In this document: piece after piece, positions 21,923-33,300 of the stretch
How positions within the stretch are numbered: position 1 is the first letter of the stretch
Layout: every line of letters begins with the position of its first letter
DNA from: Cladosporium sp. IMV 00045
Lineage: Eukaryota; Ascomycota; Dothideomycetes; Cladosporiales; Cladosporiaceae
Assembly (NCBI GenBank): GCA_001931905.2
Contig: MSJI02000778.1
Location: 1 to 64,000 of the forward strand
Direction of reading: 5' to 3'
DNA: 64,000 nucleotides
Translations under genes and position numbers: made by a program
The notes under the pieces: model-generated
The model's input: the letters and a program-made list of their open reading frames with translations, nothing else
What the model was told of the DNA's origin: nothing
Database searches by the model: none

Positions 21923-24764
21923 TCACTCATACTCGCCCCTCATCTCCTTCACAACCTCCTTCATCCTCTGACTGCCCATCCTCTCAAACCGATCCACAGC
22001 CATGGTGAACGTGCCCCTCCCACCCGTCAAACTCCTCAAATGCTTCAAATACCCCACCATCTCCTTCAACGGCACCCGCGCCGTGACGGTACGCATACCC
22101 GCTCCCGCCGCGCTCTCAACACCCACATCCGCACTCGAAGAAGAACCCTGAAACGGGTCCGGGGGGGTGTAGATTCTCTGCACGTCGACGGAGGGACCTT
22201 CAGCAAGCGCGGCGCCGGGCGTCAGGCTTTCTTCTTCCGATGCGTCGAGGGACATGACGTTGCCGCCGCGCGCGGAGGAGATGTCGTGCACGACGCTGCC
22301 GAGGCTTTTCTCGTCTACCGCGATGGCGACGGTCATGACGGGTTCCATCATGGTCGTGGCGGAGAGAGTGGCGCTGGTTCGCAGGGCTTTTTGCACGGCG
22401 AGACGCGCCGCGGAGGAGAGCGAGGCGGGCGTTGTGTTGGGGAAGATGTGCTCTGAGGGGTCGAGGGTGAGGGTGATGGAGGTGGAGTGGATGGGGAAGG
22501 TGTGTGTTGGTCCACGCGCGAGAGCAGCTTCCACTCCGGATTGCAGGGATTGCAGGACGGTGGGGAGGGGGAGGGTGGATGGGAGGCCGGGGGTGTCGGA
22601 TTTGATGGGTGAGCCGTCTTCTTCTAGCGTTGGGGTGGAGATGTAGAGGGTGTTGTTGTCGAAGAGGTGGGAGGTGTGGTCGGCTGCGGTAGTTGGCTCG
22701 TTGTCTTCGATCGGGCTGATGGATACTGTGCATGCAGCCTTCGATGTCTTTCCGGACACCTCGCGGTCGTAGACTTCGGTCACTTCTCCACTGGCCATGG
22801 TAATGGCCTCACGGTAGCCGATTTCAACACGGCCGATGCGTGCCTTGGCCTTCAGGTCTTGTACAAGGCGATCTCTCGCAATCTCCAAGTGCAGCTCACC
22901 CATGCCAGCCAGGTGCGTTTGTCCGCTTTCCTGGTCGACTGAAACATGGAGACTAGGGTCTTCTCTCAGGAGCGATTCCAGGCTCTCCTTCACAGCGTGT
23001 TCCTCTGATAAACTTTGAGGCTCAACGCTGACGAAGAAGACCGGTGGTGGCACGTCGATAGGCTTCAACTGCATTGTCCGCACGTCGCCTGGAGGGCCAG
23101 TCTTGGGGTTCGCGCCGGCGTAAGAGATCAGAGTATCACCAGTACGAGCGAACTTCAAGCCTGGAATGACACCGATCTGGCCAGCTTGGATCGACTCGAT
23201 GTCCACGGCATCATTCGCGTACATGCGCATGAGCTTGGGTGCACGCTCGGTCAGCTGGAGATTCGTGTTCCAGAGTGCAGCGCCGCGATCCAAAGAGCCA
23301 GAGTAAACTCTAACATAGACCAAGACGCCACGACGAGGGTCAGCGACCACCTTGAAAGCCAAGGCGCAAGCAGAAATGTGTTGCACTGCGGTTGAGGCCT
23401 TGTCTTTGCTGACAGCTTTGCTCGCTTTGTTGGAAGAGGCTCCGCTGGAAAGGAAAGCAGACAGCGTAGTCTGCGGAGTGCTTGAGTTGATGCTCATTTG
23501 CGGATCTGGACGTTCCAAGGGAGATGGCAGAAGATCCACTACCGCGTCCAAAAGCGGTTGCACACCGATGTTGCGGAAGCTTGCCCCTGCAAAAACAGGT
23601 GCAACATGTTGTGGAAATTGCAGAGCACATCGACGCAGACTTGCAATGATGTCCTGAGATGTAATGGCGAGGTGGTCTTCCTCGGCCTCGAGGTACTTCT
23701 CAACCATCTCATCGTCGTGCTCAGACAGAAGTTCCACAAGTGCAACTCTGGCTTTCTTCAACTCAGCTGCCAGCTTGGGGTCTTGCTTCTCGAGGTCTGC
23801 AGCAGTGAAAGCTGCAATCTCCTTGCCATCACCGCCAGACTTCCACAACATACCTTTCAAGCCAATAACATCGCCTACGCCGGTCAGTTTGCCTTGCTCG
23901 TCCCACCAGGGGATCTCGCAAAGCGCAGGCCAGACATCCAACCTCGCTCCAATTTCTTTGATCGTCCTGGCGAAGGCTGCACCGTCACGATCGAGTTTGT
24001 TGACAAAGATCAACCGCGGAATGGCATACGCAGCAGCCTGGGCCCAGACTTTTTCGGTTTGGGCTTCGACGCCAGCGACGCCGTCCAGGATACAGACAGC
24101 ACCGTCCAGAACACGAAGAGAGCGGAGCACTTCGAAAGTGAAGTCGGCGTGGCCGGGCGTGTCGATGAGATTGATGTTGTGTGGGATGGATGATCGAGGG
24201 GTGTTTGCACTTGTGCTTTGTGGCGCAGAACCAGGGGGCCAGGAGAATGTGATGGCTGCCGATTGAATTGTGATTCCTCGTGCTCGCTCTGCGGGTAAGA
24301 AGTCGGTGACTGTGCTGCCCTCGTCGACGTCTAGTAAGCTATGTTAGTGAATTGTAGGAGAAACACATGTAAGACGTCTGATGAATGCATCACTGGCAAC
24401 GAGCTATGCAGGGTCGACACTTGCGGGCCAACTATAGCATTATACGAAAATAGAAGAAGTATCAGCACGCACCTCCTAGTCTCCGTGAGAAGCCACTGTA
24501 GTAGAGCATACGCTCTGTTGTGGTGGTTTTGCCCTGTGGAGATATGAATTAGTCTCGAATCAAAGTACTCAGAGGGCCATGCAAACTCACCGCATCGATA
24601 TGTGCTATGATCCCAATGTTTCTTGTTTTCTCCAGGGCAGCTTTTGCCTCTGGTGAGGCAGTTGACAATGCAGCATATTTGCGGCTGGACGAGGTGAGTG
24701 TCCTTCGCGTGGCGGTCTTCAAGCCCACTGCAGCGTGCTGTCTACACAGCCATCGTGTCAACAT
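21923..24764 (-). CDS. MEF2: Mitochondrial ribosome-releasing factor 2 / EF-G2, copy A
   Basis: A translational GTPase that, with ribosome recycling factor, splits mitochondrial ribosomes after termination. Three exons: 24591-24764, 24473-24533 and 21923-24330; 880 aa. Exon 1 encodes an Arg/Ser-rich mitochondrial presequence and ends inside the P-loop ([18 protein letters not shown]). [21 protein letters not shown] is the switch I region, with [10 protein letters not shown] after it. DTPGHADF is G3 and [10 protein letters not shown] is G4. Domains II-V follow, ending with KEMRGEYE. The [16 protein letters not shown] wording matches EF-G2 (GFM2/MEF2) rather than EF-G1. A Ser/Pro-rich insertion near residue 280 and another in domain IV explain the length. 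It is divergent to VPS17 over 324 bp. Confidence 0.93.
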
Positions 24765-25088
24765 GCCCAAAACGCTTGTCCGTAGACTCGAGAGAATGAA
24801 TGAAACGAGTGTGAGAGGCCCGTTGACTTTTATAAACAAAATTCAGCTATAATTGATTGAAAGACGTCAGATATTTGATGGCTTCCTCCTTCGCCCACAA
24901 TCTTCACAAGACGATCCCTGCCCCAAGCTGGCCCTCCGCAGTCCCGCCTCCACCAAGCGAGCGCAAGTGTGTGAGCGAGCCTCCGAGCTAGCTTCCACGT
25001 CAACTGCCAGCCTTAACCAACTCTCCACCTGTTCATCCAACTTCTTACCTACCCACCGCAACACCACAATGCGTGCTGCGACAGCCCA
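24765..25088. promoter_or_regulatory. Bidirectional promoter MEF2 / VPS17, copy A
   Basis: 324 bp between divergent starts, about 95% identical to 37,448-37,765 apart from a short deletion in copy B. It holds a TTTTATAAACAAAATT element and a CT/CA-rich leader ahead of VPS17. Confidence 0.55.
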
Positions 25089-25092
25089 ATGA
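25069..25092 (+). promoter_or_regulatory. Seven-codon uORF overlapping the VPS17 start
   Basis: ATG at 25,069 opens a seven-codon frame (MRAATAQ) whose TGA overlaps the VPS17 ATG as ATGA. The arrangement is identical in copy B. It suggests control by leaky scanning or by termination and reinitiation. Confidence 0.6.
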
Positions 25093-27163
25093 ACGAACAA
25101 ACACAGCCAGGCCCCAGCAACTACAGCGACTACAACAATACCGACCCTCCCCGTCCCAGCGACATCTCCTCTGGAAAGCGACCCGTCCAACAATACCCGC
25201 AACATCTCCGTTTCCAACGCCGCACTAGCGAGCGCGCGTTCTACGAAGGCTCTTACCGCGAAGGCCCAACTACGCCTAGGATGGACTACTCCGCTTCCGC
25301 CGGCTTCGCTGGTGGCAGCTCCCCATGGGCCAGTAGCCCAGAAGCTTCGAGACAGAGCTTCGGCGATGGGAACGTCAGTCGAGAGGAACTACCCCCGCCG
25401 GCCGTGAGCGGACTGGGAGCTGAGGGTGTTGATAGACCGGGTAGTGGATGGGAGCAAGAGCAGCAGCAACAGCATTGGCAATCGCAGACCGAGCAACATG
25501 CCCAACCGCAACACCAGGAACACCAGGCAGAAGCGCAGAGGCATGATGCAGAGCAAGAGAACCGCAGGCCTCACAGTGCGGCTAGATACCATGGTGCTCC
25601 ACCACACCATGCCCAGCAGAGGCAACCACAGTACAAGCTGCAGGCAAAGATCACAGGACTGGAGAGGACGGGCAAGAAGGATGCTATCTTCCGGTTCGAC
25701 GTTCACGTATGTTGATCACGATTCGGCATTTGTGAGATGTGTCCAGCGTTCTAACACTCTTTCAGACCAATCTCCCTAAATTCAGGACTACTCAGTTTCG
25801 CGACATCCGCCGTACATACCCCGAGTTCCAGAAACTCTGCAGTCACCTGCAGGCTTCCAACCCCGAAGCGCTTGTCCCATCTGTTCCTCCTTCATTCACA
25901 TCCGCCGGCATGGGAACAGATGAAGACGAGGTCCGTACCAAGGCATCTTTGCAACGATGGCTCAACAATATTTGCAGCAACGAAGTCCTCATGAGGGACG
26001 AGGAAATGGTTTTCTTTGTTGAGAGCGATTTCGGCTACAGCCCAGTGGTCAGGAAAAAGCAGCCTGCAACTGGTATGCGCAGAAAGATGCTCAAGCAATT
26101 TGCCCCACCTCCAGATGACAACCCAGAGTTGCTCGAGAGCAGGCCGGTGGTGAAGGGCTTCTATCTTAGTAGCATGGATGCTCAGCAGAAGGTTGACAAG
26201 GTTGTCAAGAATAGAAGATGTGAGTTTTGTGGGGTTAGCTTTATTTTGATTCTCTTTGTTCTGACATCTTTCCCAGCTCTCGGCGTCTCTGAATCGGATT
26301 TGGGCAACAAGATCGCTGGTCTCGCTGTTCAGGAAACTCACCCTGGTCTGGGCAACGCCTACCGCAAGATTGGTAAGGTCATTCAGACCACTGGCGATTA
26401 CCACGCCGCGCAAGGTACTGCCGAAGCCACGACTCTCTCGGACCCACTCGCATACGCCTCGAGCGACGCATTCGTCGTCAAAGAGACCCTCACGAACCGC
26501 CACATCCTCCTCCGCGAACTCACTCAAGCCCAGCAATCGACGCGCTCCAAACTCAGCGCCGCCGACCGCCTCAAAGCCAGCTCCAGCGTGAAGCGCGACA
26601 AAGTCGACGAAGCCATCTCGGCCCTCGACGAAGCGCGCAGCCACGAGTCCTACCTTTCGCAAAAAACCCAGCGCGTCACCTCCAACCTGCTCGTCGAGAA
26701 GCGCAAATGGTTCGCCCGCACCTCCGCCGACCTCCGCTCCGCCATCCGCGAATACGTCGTGCGCCAGATCGAGCACGAGCGCCGCACCCTCGCCACCCTT
26801 GAGCAAGTGCGTCCGGACATCCGCGCCATCGACTCTTCAGGAGGCCTCTCCCGTCTCGGCCGCGAGGCGCACCCGCAAGTCCGTCGCTCGTCCATGGCGA
26901 GCTCGCAGGGTCCGAAGGGCGATGCTTGGAGTGGTGTTGCGAGGCGACCGGATGGGTTGAATAGGTCGATTTCTGGTTCCATGCCGGGCATTCCTGGTGT
27001 GGGCGATGAGGGCGCTGGTGCGGATGAGGGTGAGGATGGAGCGGCTGGTGGGAGGAAGAGGGCGACTAGTACGGCGAGCTCGCTGTCGAAGGTGCAGGAG
27101 GAGGATGATGATCGGGTCGATGCGAGGAACGCGGCTAGTCGGTTGGCGCAGACGACGTTTTAG
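25089..27163 (+). CDS. VPS17: Retromer sorting nexin VPS17, copy A
   Basis: A PX-BAR sorting nexin that pairs with Vps5 in the retromer coat for endosome-to-Golgi retrieval. Exons 25089-25706, 25766-26219 and 26277-27163; 652 aa. Residues 1-180 are disordered, with a Gln/His-rich segment (about 120-150). The PX domain begins with YKLQAKITGLERTGKKDAIF near 183 and includes FRTTQFRDIRRTYPEFQKL. A helical BAR region follows from about 330 (SDLGNKIAGLAVQETHPGLG), with coiled-coil stretches to about 560. The tail is acidic and Ser-rich. Intron 1 interrupts the PX domain after FRFDVH. Copy B differs by only about seven residues, nearly all in the disordered N-terminus, which indicates constraint on PX-BAR. 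Confidence 0.9.
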
Positions 27164-29153
27164 ATGGGTGGGTTGGTTGAACCATGGCCATGCTGATGTT
27201 AAGGAGGGTGTAGATTTGATGTATGAATGCATGTTTGAGATATTGACATTGCTGATATATTTTCTTGCGTTCAGTATCACGAAATGCGAGATTGCTAAAC
27301 AAGTGTCAGCATAGGCTTTCCAGATCCGTCCATTCAACCTAGTCTTAAATAGGGTGTTGGCCCCTCAAGAAGCGTTCGGCCGGCCGCATGCATGGATGCA
27401 GGTTTTCTTGCAATCGAGGATAGTAGGCATCACTACAGTATCTAAAGGTTGGCGGTGTGAGAAAAAGCGTCATGGAAGTCATGGCGCGCGCCTTTCTTTT
27501 AGCATGCATGAACATACCCTTTCAGAAAGCGTCCCCGAAACAACTCCGAACTCGGGACTCGGCCGTCTTGAACGCCTTTGCATGCCTGCTACAGGGATTC
27601 GTGCAGCTGGCATATGCCATTGGTCTGGTCTTGCCACAGCTATAACGCCTATAGGGCGATTTCGACGCCTGCACAGGTATGCGGTGTAACGCATGATGGA
27701 GTGGCTTGCGCTAGTCGACTTCGATCGTGCAAGATGTTGTCTGGGCTCCCCTGCCCCATGGACCTCCACGTAGCGCGGTCGCACCATGGCCACCAGGTAC
27801 ACTCGCATCGCTGCCGGGGGTGTGAACCCCCTCCTCGTATGCCGACTTTGGGGGTGCGAAAGAAGGCAACCGCTGCGCCGCGGGTGGGCCGTGCTTGATG
27901 CATTTGTTTTTTGGGCATCCAGTCAGGCCAGAAGTCAAACCCCCGCGGCTGTATACCTTACCATGCTGCGCAGCATTCGATTTGTCCTCCACCGGCCTCT
28001 TCAGGTGGCGACCAGTTGCCACTGGATGCGATGCGAGAGATCTGATGCGCAACAGTCTCATCTCTTAAGATCAGTTCAGCGTTCAGCTCAACTCATTGAG
28101 CATTACTGTAACTCTGTTCGTGAAGGCATAGGCGATTACTCTGGGATGCTCGAGGCTCATGCTAATAGCCAATTACTCAAGATTGGAGAGCGTTGTAGAA
28201 ACATAATCTCTTGGCATATTTCCACGCGGGTCTTTAAGTGCAAAGACATGTTAAGAGGGGTGACAGTTGGTTACAGTCTGGCGACCTAGATTGATCGTGT
28301 GTTTCTGGGCAATATCGTTCTCCGGACTTCGCTCCTGAGATCGAATGAGTGGGCTCGGAGCGAATCACGAGCCATCATGTCCTACTTGGTTGGAAGGCAA
28401 CACCTCTGTTGCGCGTCCACGCCCATGCACACACGCTGAAAGTATCAAAGTGTAGACCACGGTCCCCTCTCCGGCGAGCGATCGGGGTCAGCGTGCATAG
28501 GATCCGCGCAGCCCTCACTCCCCCAGCGTCCCAAAAAGGGTTTCACAGACGTTCATAAAAGCCTGGCAGGGCGAGCCGCCAGCAGATCGACGACGAGGAG
28601 TGGCTGCACATGGGCTGATGGGACTTGCGAACAATAATTTCCAGTGCGCCTGGGACGTGGTCGGCTGCAGTGGTCGCACGTCTGGTGCGGTTCGACTACC
28701 GCGGGCCCGATGGCATCCCTGCTACCACTCCCGGGTGAGGATATCTGACGAGGCGCCTCGCAGACCTGCTGCAGCCATGGCATAGGGAAACTTGTGATGT
28801 TGACAAAACTCGTGGGCGAGGCCTTTAAGATGCTGGTCGTCCGCACTCTCCTGTTTGTTCTTACTCAAGTTTTTCTCCTTCATCTCACTCCATTTCCAGA
28901 AACATAAGGCAAAGGGGGGAAGCGACTGACAAGCAGTACACGGGTACATCACATCTTGGAACGGTTACACAGATCATCGCGTACCTTTCGTACACGCTAC
29001 ATGCCCTGTCAGTCTCACGCCAATCAGAGCTCTTTCGTCAAGTCAGACTGTTCATCAACTCGTCAACCCAAGACAACAACGCCTGTCTCCTCGCGACTCT
29101 TGCGATCCAATAAAAACACACGCCAGACAGATCGATCTGAAATTCGATCAACA
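27164..29153. other. Spacer after VPS17, copy A, not shared with copy B
   Basis: About 2 kb. The first 80 bp after the VPS17 stop align with copy B; from about 27,250 to 29,150 no similarity to 39,905-41,280 is visible. No gene, transposase or terminal repeat is recognised. Short open frames of up to 167 codons lack motifs. Confidence 0.5.
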
Positions 29154-29472
29154 ATGTCTCATCCGGCGAGGAACACCATGACTTCCACCAACACCAACCA
29201 GCCATCCAATGTCCCGACCGATACCGAAGTCAATCGTCCAGCTTTGACCGAAGCCAACCTCCAAGCACTTCAAGAAAGTCTTGCTACGTCGACCACAAAC
29301 GGCCCTACCGTCTCCAACGTAAGTCATCGTCAACAGCTTGTCATGTCTTGTTGAAATTCAAAAGCTAACGTATCCCCAGGGCACCGGTCAACACCAACCA
29401 ACTCCGATGGAGGCTTGGTTGAACAGTCACGACGATCTATTGGCGTATTGGATCCGAAACGGACAGAATTGA
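29154..29472 (+). CDS. Small fast-diverging protein, 85 aa, copy A
   Basis: Two exons, 29154-29318 and 29380-29472. Recognised only by comparison with copy B, where exon lengths (165 and 93 nt), intron position and start context are conserved. The protein has no signal peptide or membrane helix. The N-terminal half is Asn/Thr/Ser/Pro-rich with a conserved core RPALTEANL-ALQ-LA; the C-terminal exon holds TPM-AWLN-DDLL-YW-RNGQ, probably a short helix pair. About 54 of 85 residues are identical between copies, against about 97-99% for the neighbouring genes. The function is unknown. Conserved gene structure argues for a real gene; expression is untested. Confidence 0.65.
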
Positions 29473-29781
29473 CTGGTTCTCGGGCTTCCATGGCAATCGA
29501 TTGACTTGAACGAAGGAGGAGAAATCATTTGGAGAAAGATCGATATCGTCGTCTTCGGGTCGAACAACGGCTTCGCTCGACTCATCGATCGGGGATCTAT
29601 TAATGGGGAGGCATTCTTTCGTTACAGGGCTACAAAACATCAATATTTCAACTCATCCTTTCCTTTCCTTTCAATTCAGCCTCTTCATAACTCTCACTGA
29701 CTGACAATCGTTGCTTTGATCGATCCACCATCAACAAAAAGACGAAAAAGAACAGCTGCCCGAAGGCTTTGATATAGGAAT
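29473..29781. other. Intergenic between 85-aa gene and tRNA-Lys
   Basis: 309 bp of convergent 3' flanks. Nothing specific is seen. Confidence 0.4.
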
Positions 29782-29871
29782 AGCCGAAGGTGGGGCTCGA
29801 ACCCACGACCTTGAGGTTGATCTCTTTGCTGTTATAAGAGCCACACGCTCTACCGATTGAGCTACCCCGGC
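29782..29871 (-). tRNA. tRNA-Lys (CUU) with intron, copy A
   Basis: Reads on the minus strand from 29,871. Acceptor GCCGGGG/CTTCGGC with two G-U pairs, D-arm GCTC-GAGC, and anticodon loop CTCTTA-A interrupted by an intron of about 17 nt. The intron contains AAGAG, which can pair with the anticodon region. Variable loop AGGTC and T-arm GTGGG-TTCGAGC-CCCAC are standard. The anticodon stem TGTGG/CCTCA has a T-T mismatch that is also in copy B. Without the intron the length is 73 nt. Confidence 0.82.
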
Positions 29872-29919
29872 AAGGGTGATGTTGATGAGGTGAAGAGAAG
29901 CTGCAGCGGTCATGTTGCG

Positions 29920-30125
29920 TGTGCAAAAGGAAGGAACGACCAGGTCCAGCTTTCCCGATCGAAATCCGTAGAGATTCACGAATGTTGTACGTGTTGGGAA
30001 GGAGCGACTTGAGTGAAGTGAGGTTGACTGAATTTCGATTAGGAAGGAGCGTGTGTAAGTGAAGTATGTTTTGAGAAAAACAGAGGAAGGAGCGACCCAG
30101 GTGAAGTGAGGTTGACTGCAGATTT
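29920..30125. repeat. Imperfect repeat cluster upstream of tRNA-Lys, copy A
   Basis: Four degenerate units starting with GGAAGGAGCG or similar (near 29,925; 29,998; 30,041; 30,083). Two continue into the identical GTGAAGTGAGGTTGACT at 30,013-30,029 and 30,101-30,117. The cluster lies 50-250 bp 5' of tRNA-Lys and recurs, diverged, in copy B. Confidence 0.6.
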
Positions 30126-30500
30126 GTGCTATCGAGACATCGTTGCTGATCATGCTGGCTGTTCTCGTTCGGGGAGATTGAACACGCCTTTTCGACAGCG
30201 CTCATTCAGACAGGTGGCAAATATGTCGACAAAGTTCGAGCTCCTTTTTGTGTCCCTTTCTCTTTCCGAATAATTTCCGTCGAACGTTGGTCATGCTCAA
30301 GCAACCTAGTCGCTTCTTGTTTGAAGTCGCGTCAAATACGCTGTAGAGCGTCCGAACATCACCAGATAGGTATACAGCCCTCAACCACCTTTCAGTATTT
30401 CCATGATGTCTCTTTGGTCTCAAAGCAATATTTAAAAAGTCGGGCTGATCATCTGTTCAAGAGACACATCGATCATTCGAAAGAGTCAAATGGATTCAAG

Positions 30501-30519
30501 GGTTAGGGTTGGGGTTAGC
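30501..30519 (+). repeat. Short telomere-like motif, copy A
   Basis: GGGTTAGGGTTGGGGTTAG, about three TTAGGG-type units. Too short for a telomere; a possible Tbf1/Taf1-type binding site or an interstitial remnant. Confidence 0.55.
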
Positions 30520-31373
30520 GCCACAACGTTGCATCCCTGTCCACTGCCGAAACCCACAGAGTCTGACTCGTATTGGCATCCAACGAACTCTCAAAGGCAT
30601 GGCTGAGCGAGATCCATCAGAAAGTCAAGACGATAGACACTTCAGGGTCTATCGCATGTCACGCAGGTTCGCGCGCTTTTGAAGTCTCGTCCATTTCAGT
30701 GGGACCATTTTCTTCTGCTTGGACCTGCTACCTGCTTCAGAGGCAAACCTGGCAGACCACACAGGAGGCCACTATAGGCTCATGTCTCTTCACATTTGCA
30801 CGCGCCCATGCAATAAAGTATGGGAGCACCTGGCAAGCATCACAACAGTCAGCCCATTATGCTGACGTCTGCATCGCGACCGCGATAAGCGCATTACAAG
30901 ATGGTTCCAAGCGAGGAATGTGCGATCTCAAACAGCATACTAAGGGCCCACACTCTCATAACCCAAGCTTTTTTAACCACAAGCCTTATTTCCACCTCGG
31001 CCAAATGCATGGCGATTTCTCCCATGGCACGGGTCACAAGCTCACGATGGGTTGCACGGCTGGCGCAGGCTGTGCCCTTGAGAGTTCACCGCGAGACTGG
31101 CTCGCCTGCGTCTCCCCACGCGCTTGCAGCAGTGGGAGCAGCAAGATTTGATGCCACTTCAGGCAACGCGCGCTGGCTCGAAAATACCGCATACCTCACC
31201 CAGCTGGAAAATCGCTCATACAATCCAATAATGCCACCGCTGCAGTGCTACTGGAATGTCCACGCGGGGGCGTCATTAATCTTACAACTATACCATTATG
31301 CGTCCTCCATTACGGCATTTTCAGTGTCCATCGGCTCAATTCCACGTGCTAAGCGAACGGTTTGTTGACCAGA
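30520..31373. other. Conserved non-genic segment at right end of copy A
   Basis: No recognised gene. About 85-88% identical to copy B at first, rising to one mismatch over the last 230 bp before the gap. An open frame at 30,901-31,368 is mostly preserved in copy B, but the composition is not protein-like, so it is not called. Confidence 0.45.
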
Positions 31374-31393
31374 NNNNNNNNNNNNNNNNNNNN
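31374..31393. other. Assembly gap, 20 N
   Basis: Twenty N exactly between the end of copy A and the start of copy B. A round length suggests a scaffolding placeholder rather than a measured distance. Confidence 0.99.
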
Positions 31394-31431
31394 CATGGCA
31401 ACGGCTAATTTTACCACTAAACCACCAATGC
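31394..31431 (-). tRNA. tRNA-Gly 5' half, cut by gap
   Basis: Identical to the 5' half of the tRNA-Gly at 18,645-18,740 (acceptor 5' strand, D-arm, anticodon region). The 3' half lies in the N gap, so whether this copy is complete is unknown. Confidence 0.8.
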
Positions 31432-31687
31432 TTGATGAATAAATAGACTGTCTTGTTGTTTATATAGCTCGGGTAATCTGCGTGACAATCCACGGCAGTG
31501 GACATTCAATGAACGTTGATAGGGGAATGCTCGACCTTGAGCGCTTATCAATGAACCAGTGTCAATGAAACGGAGCGCCTTCTCTCATGTATGAGAACCG
31601 TGTCTGTTTGTCGATGAATTGGGACGGCAGCAGCATCATTGGAAATCTATCATAGTTTACATCAGTAGCGGCCGGTACATCGCAGGC

Positions 31688-33034
31688 TCACATGTCTTTC
31701 ACAATGCTCCGATCCTTCATCTTCCCTTCAGGCTTGTCCTTGCTACCTTCTTCCCGCCACGTCTCAGCCAGAGAGCTTTTTGGATCTTCATCCGGCAAAC
31801 CCATAGACCTCCTAACTTTCAGCACCTCATCACGCACCGCCAGCGTGACATCAATACGAAGCTGCTCTGCCTCCGCACCATACCTGAGATCCTGATCGCG
31901 AACCTCTCCCATCTGCCCATTCCAATCCTCCTCCAAACCCTTCGCACCAGAGCTCATCAATCGCTTCTTCTCCGCCCTCGCCTTGAGATCCCTCCACCGC
32001 TGCCTAAAAGGCCCAAAAACCTTCTCAACATCCATCTTCTCGCCGAACGTGATAGACACATCTTTGCCCGGTCTAGGCAAGGGTCGTGGGAAAGTTCGCT
32101 CGTTGGCCATGATTTCCTGCGGCCCGTCGATCCATATGCACATGACGTCCGGGCAGGGCTCGGATTCGAGAATCATGCGCGCAACGCCCCATTTGAAGTA
32201 TCGCATGATTTTGTCGGGGTGTTGGTGGATTTTGCCTTCGGGGAAGACGTGGATCCAACTGTGGCGACGGCTGGGGTAGAAGGATGGGGCTGGGAAGGAG
32301 TCGCGGCCGTTGGTTGTGTAGGTGAGTTCGGATGATGAGAAGGGGTCGCTGGGTGGGAGTGATGAGGGTTGGGTGATCCCAGGCTGTGTTACTGGCTGTG
32401 TTTCTGATGGTGGTGCGGCATGAGGATCGCTTAGTAGCCTGATGACTTGGGTCATTGTAGGTTGAAAGATGCCGCCGTATTTTGAGTGTGCAATCCGATG
32501 CATGGGAAGCGTGTTGCCGTAAGTGAAGAAAGCAGTCAAGAGGCTCTGCCTGTATCGTTGATTAACGTAGGCCCTGCAACGGATTGGAAGGGGGCGTACC
32601 CTTTCTTGAAGCAGATGTCGTGGCTTCCAAGACTCCATCTCGAGTTGTTTGCGTCCCAATGGTATCGAAAAGGTAGGACTCCCCAGACTATAGGGTCGTC
32701 CAGTCTAAGAGTTAAGTATTAGTTCCAGATTCAATCGCCAAACGTCGGCTATGCACATACACGCTGACATGGTTTGATACTGCTGCCTAGTCAACACAAC
32801 TCTTTGAGATTCTCATTATCAGGGTATTGATCTACCTGTGATTAATCCTCTCTCCCTCCTTTCCGGATCGCTTCGCTCATCGATTAACTCTTGGAATCGG
32901 TCTAGTCCGTGAACTTCGGTGCGGCTCAAAACATATAAAAAGCTGCGACACAAGAAGCCGACCGTTCCTACTGTGGCGTTGGAAATGGCACGGGTGAGCA
33001 TAGGAGGCTCATAAGGCCGTTCGTTTTCTGCCAT
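31688..33034 (-). CDS. TAZ1: Tafazzin (cardiolipin transacylase), copy B
   Basis: Exons 32836-33034, 32761-32782, 32600-32704 and 31688-32549 have exactly the same lengths as copy A (199, 22, 105, 862 nt); 395 aa. The catalytic NHx4D motif, FPEG and all splice sites are intact. About nine replacements distinguish the C-terminal exon from copy A, clustered in the charged tail (EEDWNGQMGEV region). The acceptor of exon 3 is TTAG instead of CTCAG, still functional. Nothing marks this copy as a pseudogene. Confidence 0.92.
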
Positions 33035-33300
33035 CTGGAAATGGCTTTGTGTTATGATAGTACCATTGAGTGATTGAACGAGAAGAAAACAAATGATTAA
33101 GCAAACATTTAGTAATGCGACTCCTACGACACGCCTCGCGTAGGAGCCAGCCGAAGCGAATCCGCCAAGCGCGATGCAAATGACGTTACGCTTCGAGGTT
33201 TCCCACAACATTCTTCAGACCACCTTCCACGTGCGGGCATTGCGACAATACATTCGTCGCAAAGCACTACTTGGCCTTGTCAATCTTTGCAGACGCCAAC
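33035..33300. promoter_or_regulatory. Bidirectional promoter TAZ1 / NOSIP-like, copy B
   Basis: 266 bp between divergent starts, nearly the same as 20,345-20,609 with scattered substitutions and one inserted base. Confidence 0.5.

Larger units (their letters stand above)
18703..31373 (+). repeat. Copy A of long direct duplication (12.7 kb)
   Basis: Collinear with 31,394-43,515. The match starts with about 49 identical bases in and beside tRNA-Gly. Exons are about 95-98% identical, promoters about 92-95%. The spacer after VPS17 is unalignable by eye from about 27,250 to 29,150. Identity rises again to one mismatch in the last 230 bases. It ends exactly at the N gap. Confidence 0.92.

Noticed and set aside
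22040..24266. Several plus-strand open frames of 100-230 codons opposite MEF2
   Set aside because: Shadows of the GC-rich third positions of MEF2; equivalent shadows occur in copy B with different borders.
29872..30125. CRISPR-like array
   Set aside because: Units are few, degenerate and unevenly spaced, and the genome is eukaryotic.
30501..30519. Chromosome end or telomere
   Set aside because: Only about three units, flanked by unique sequence with genes on both sides.
30573..31368. Open frames of 192 and 155 codons near the right end of copy A
   Set aside because: Partly kept in copy B only because the DNA itself is conserved; the upstream part is not preserved and composition is not protein-like.
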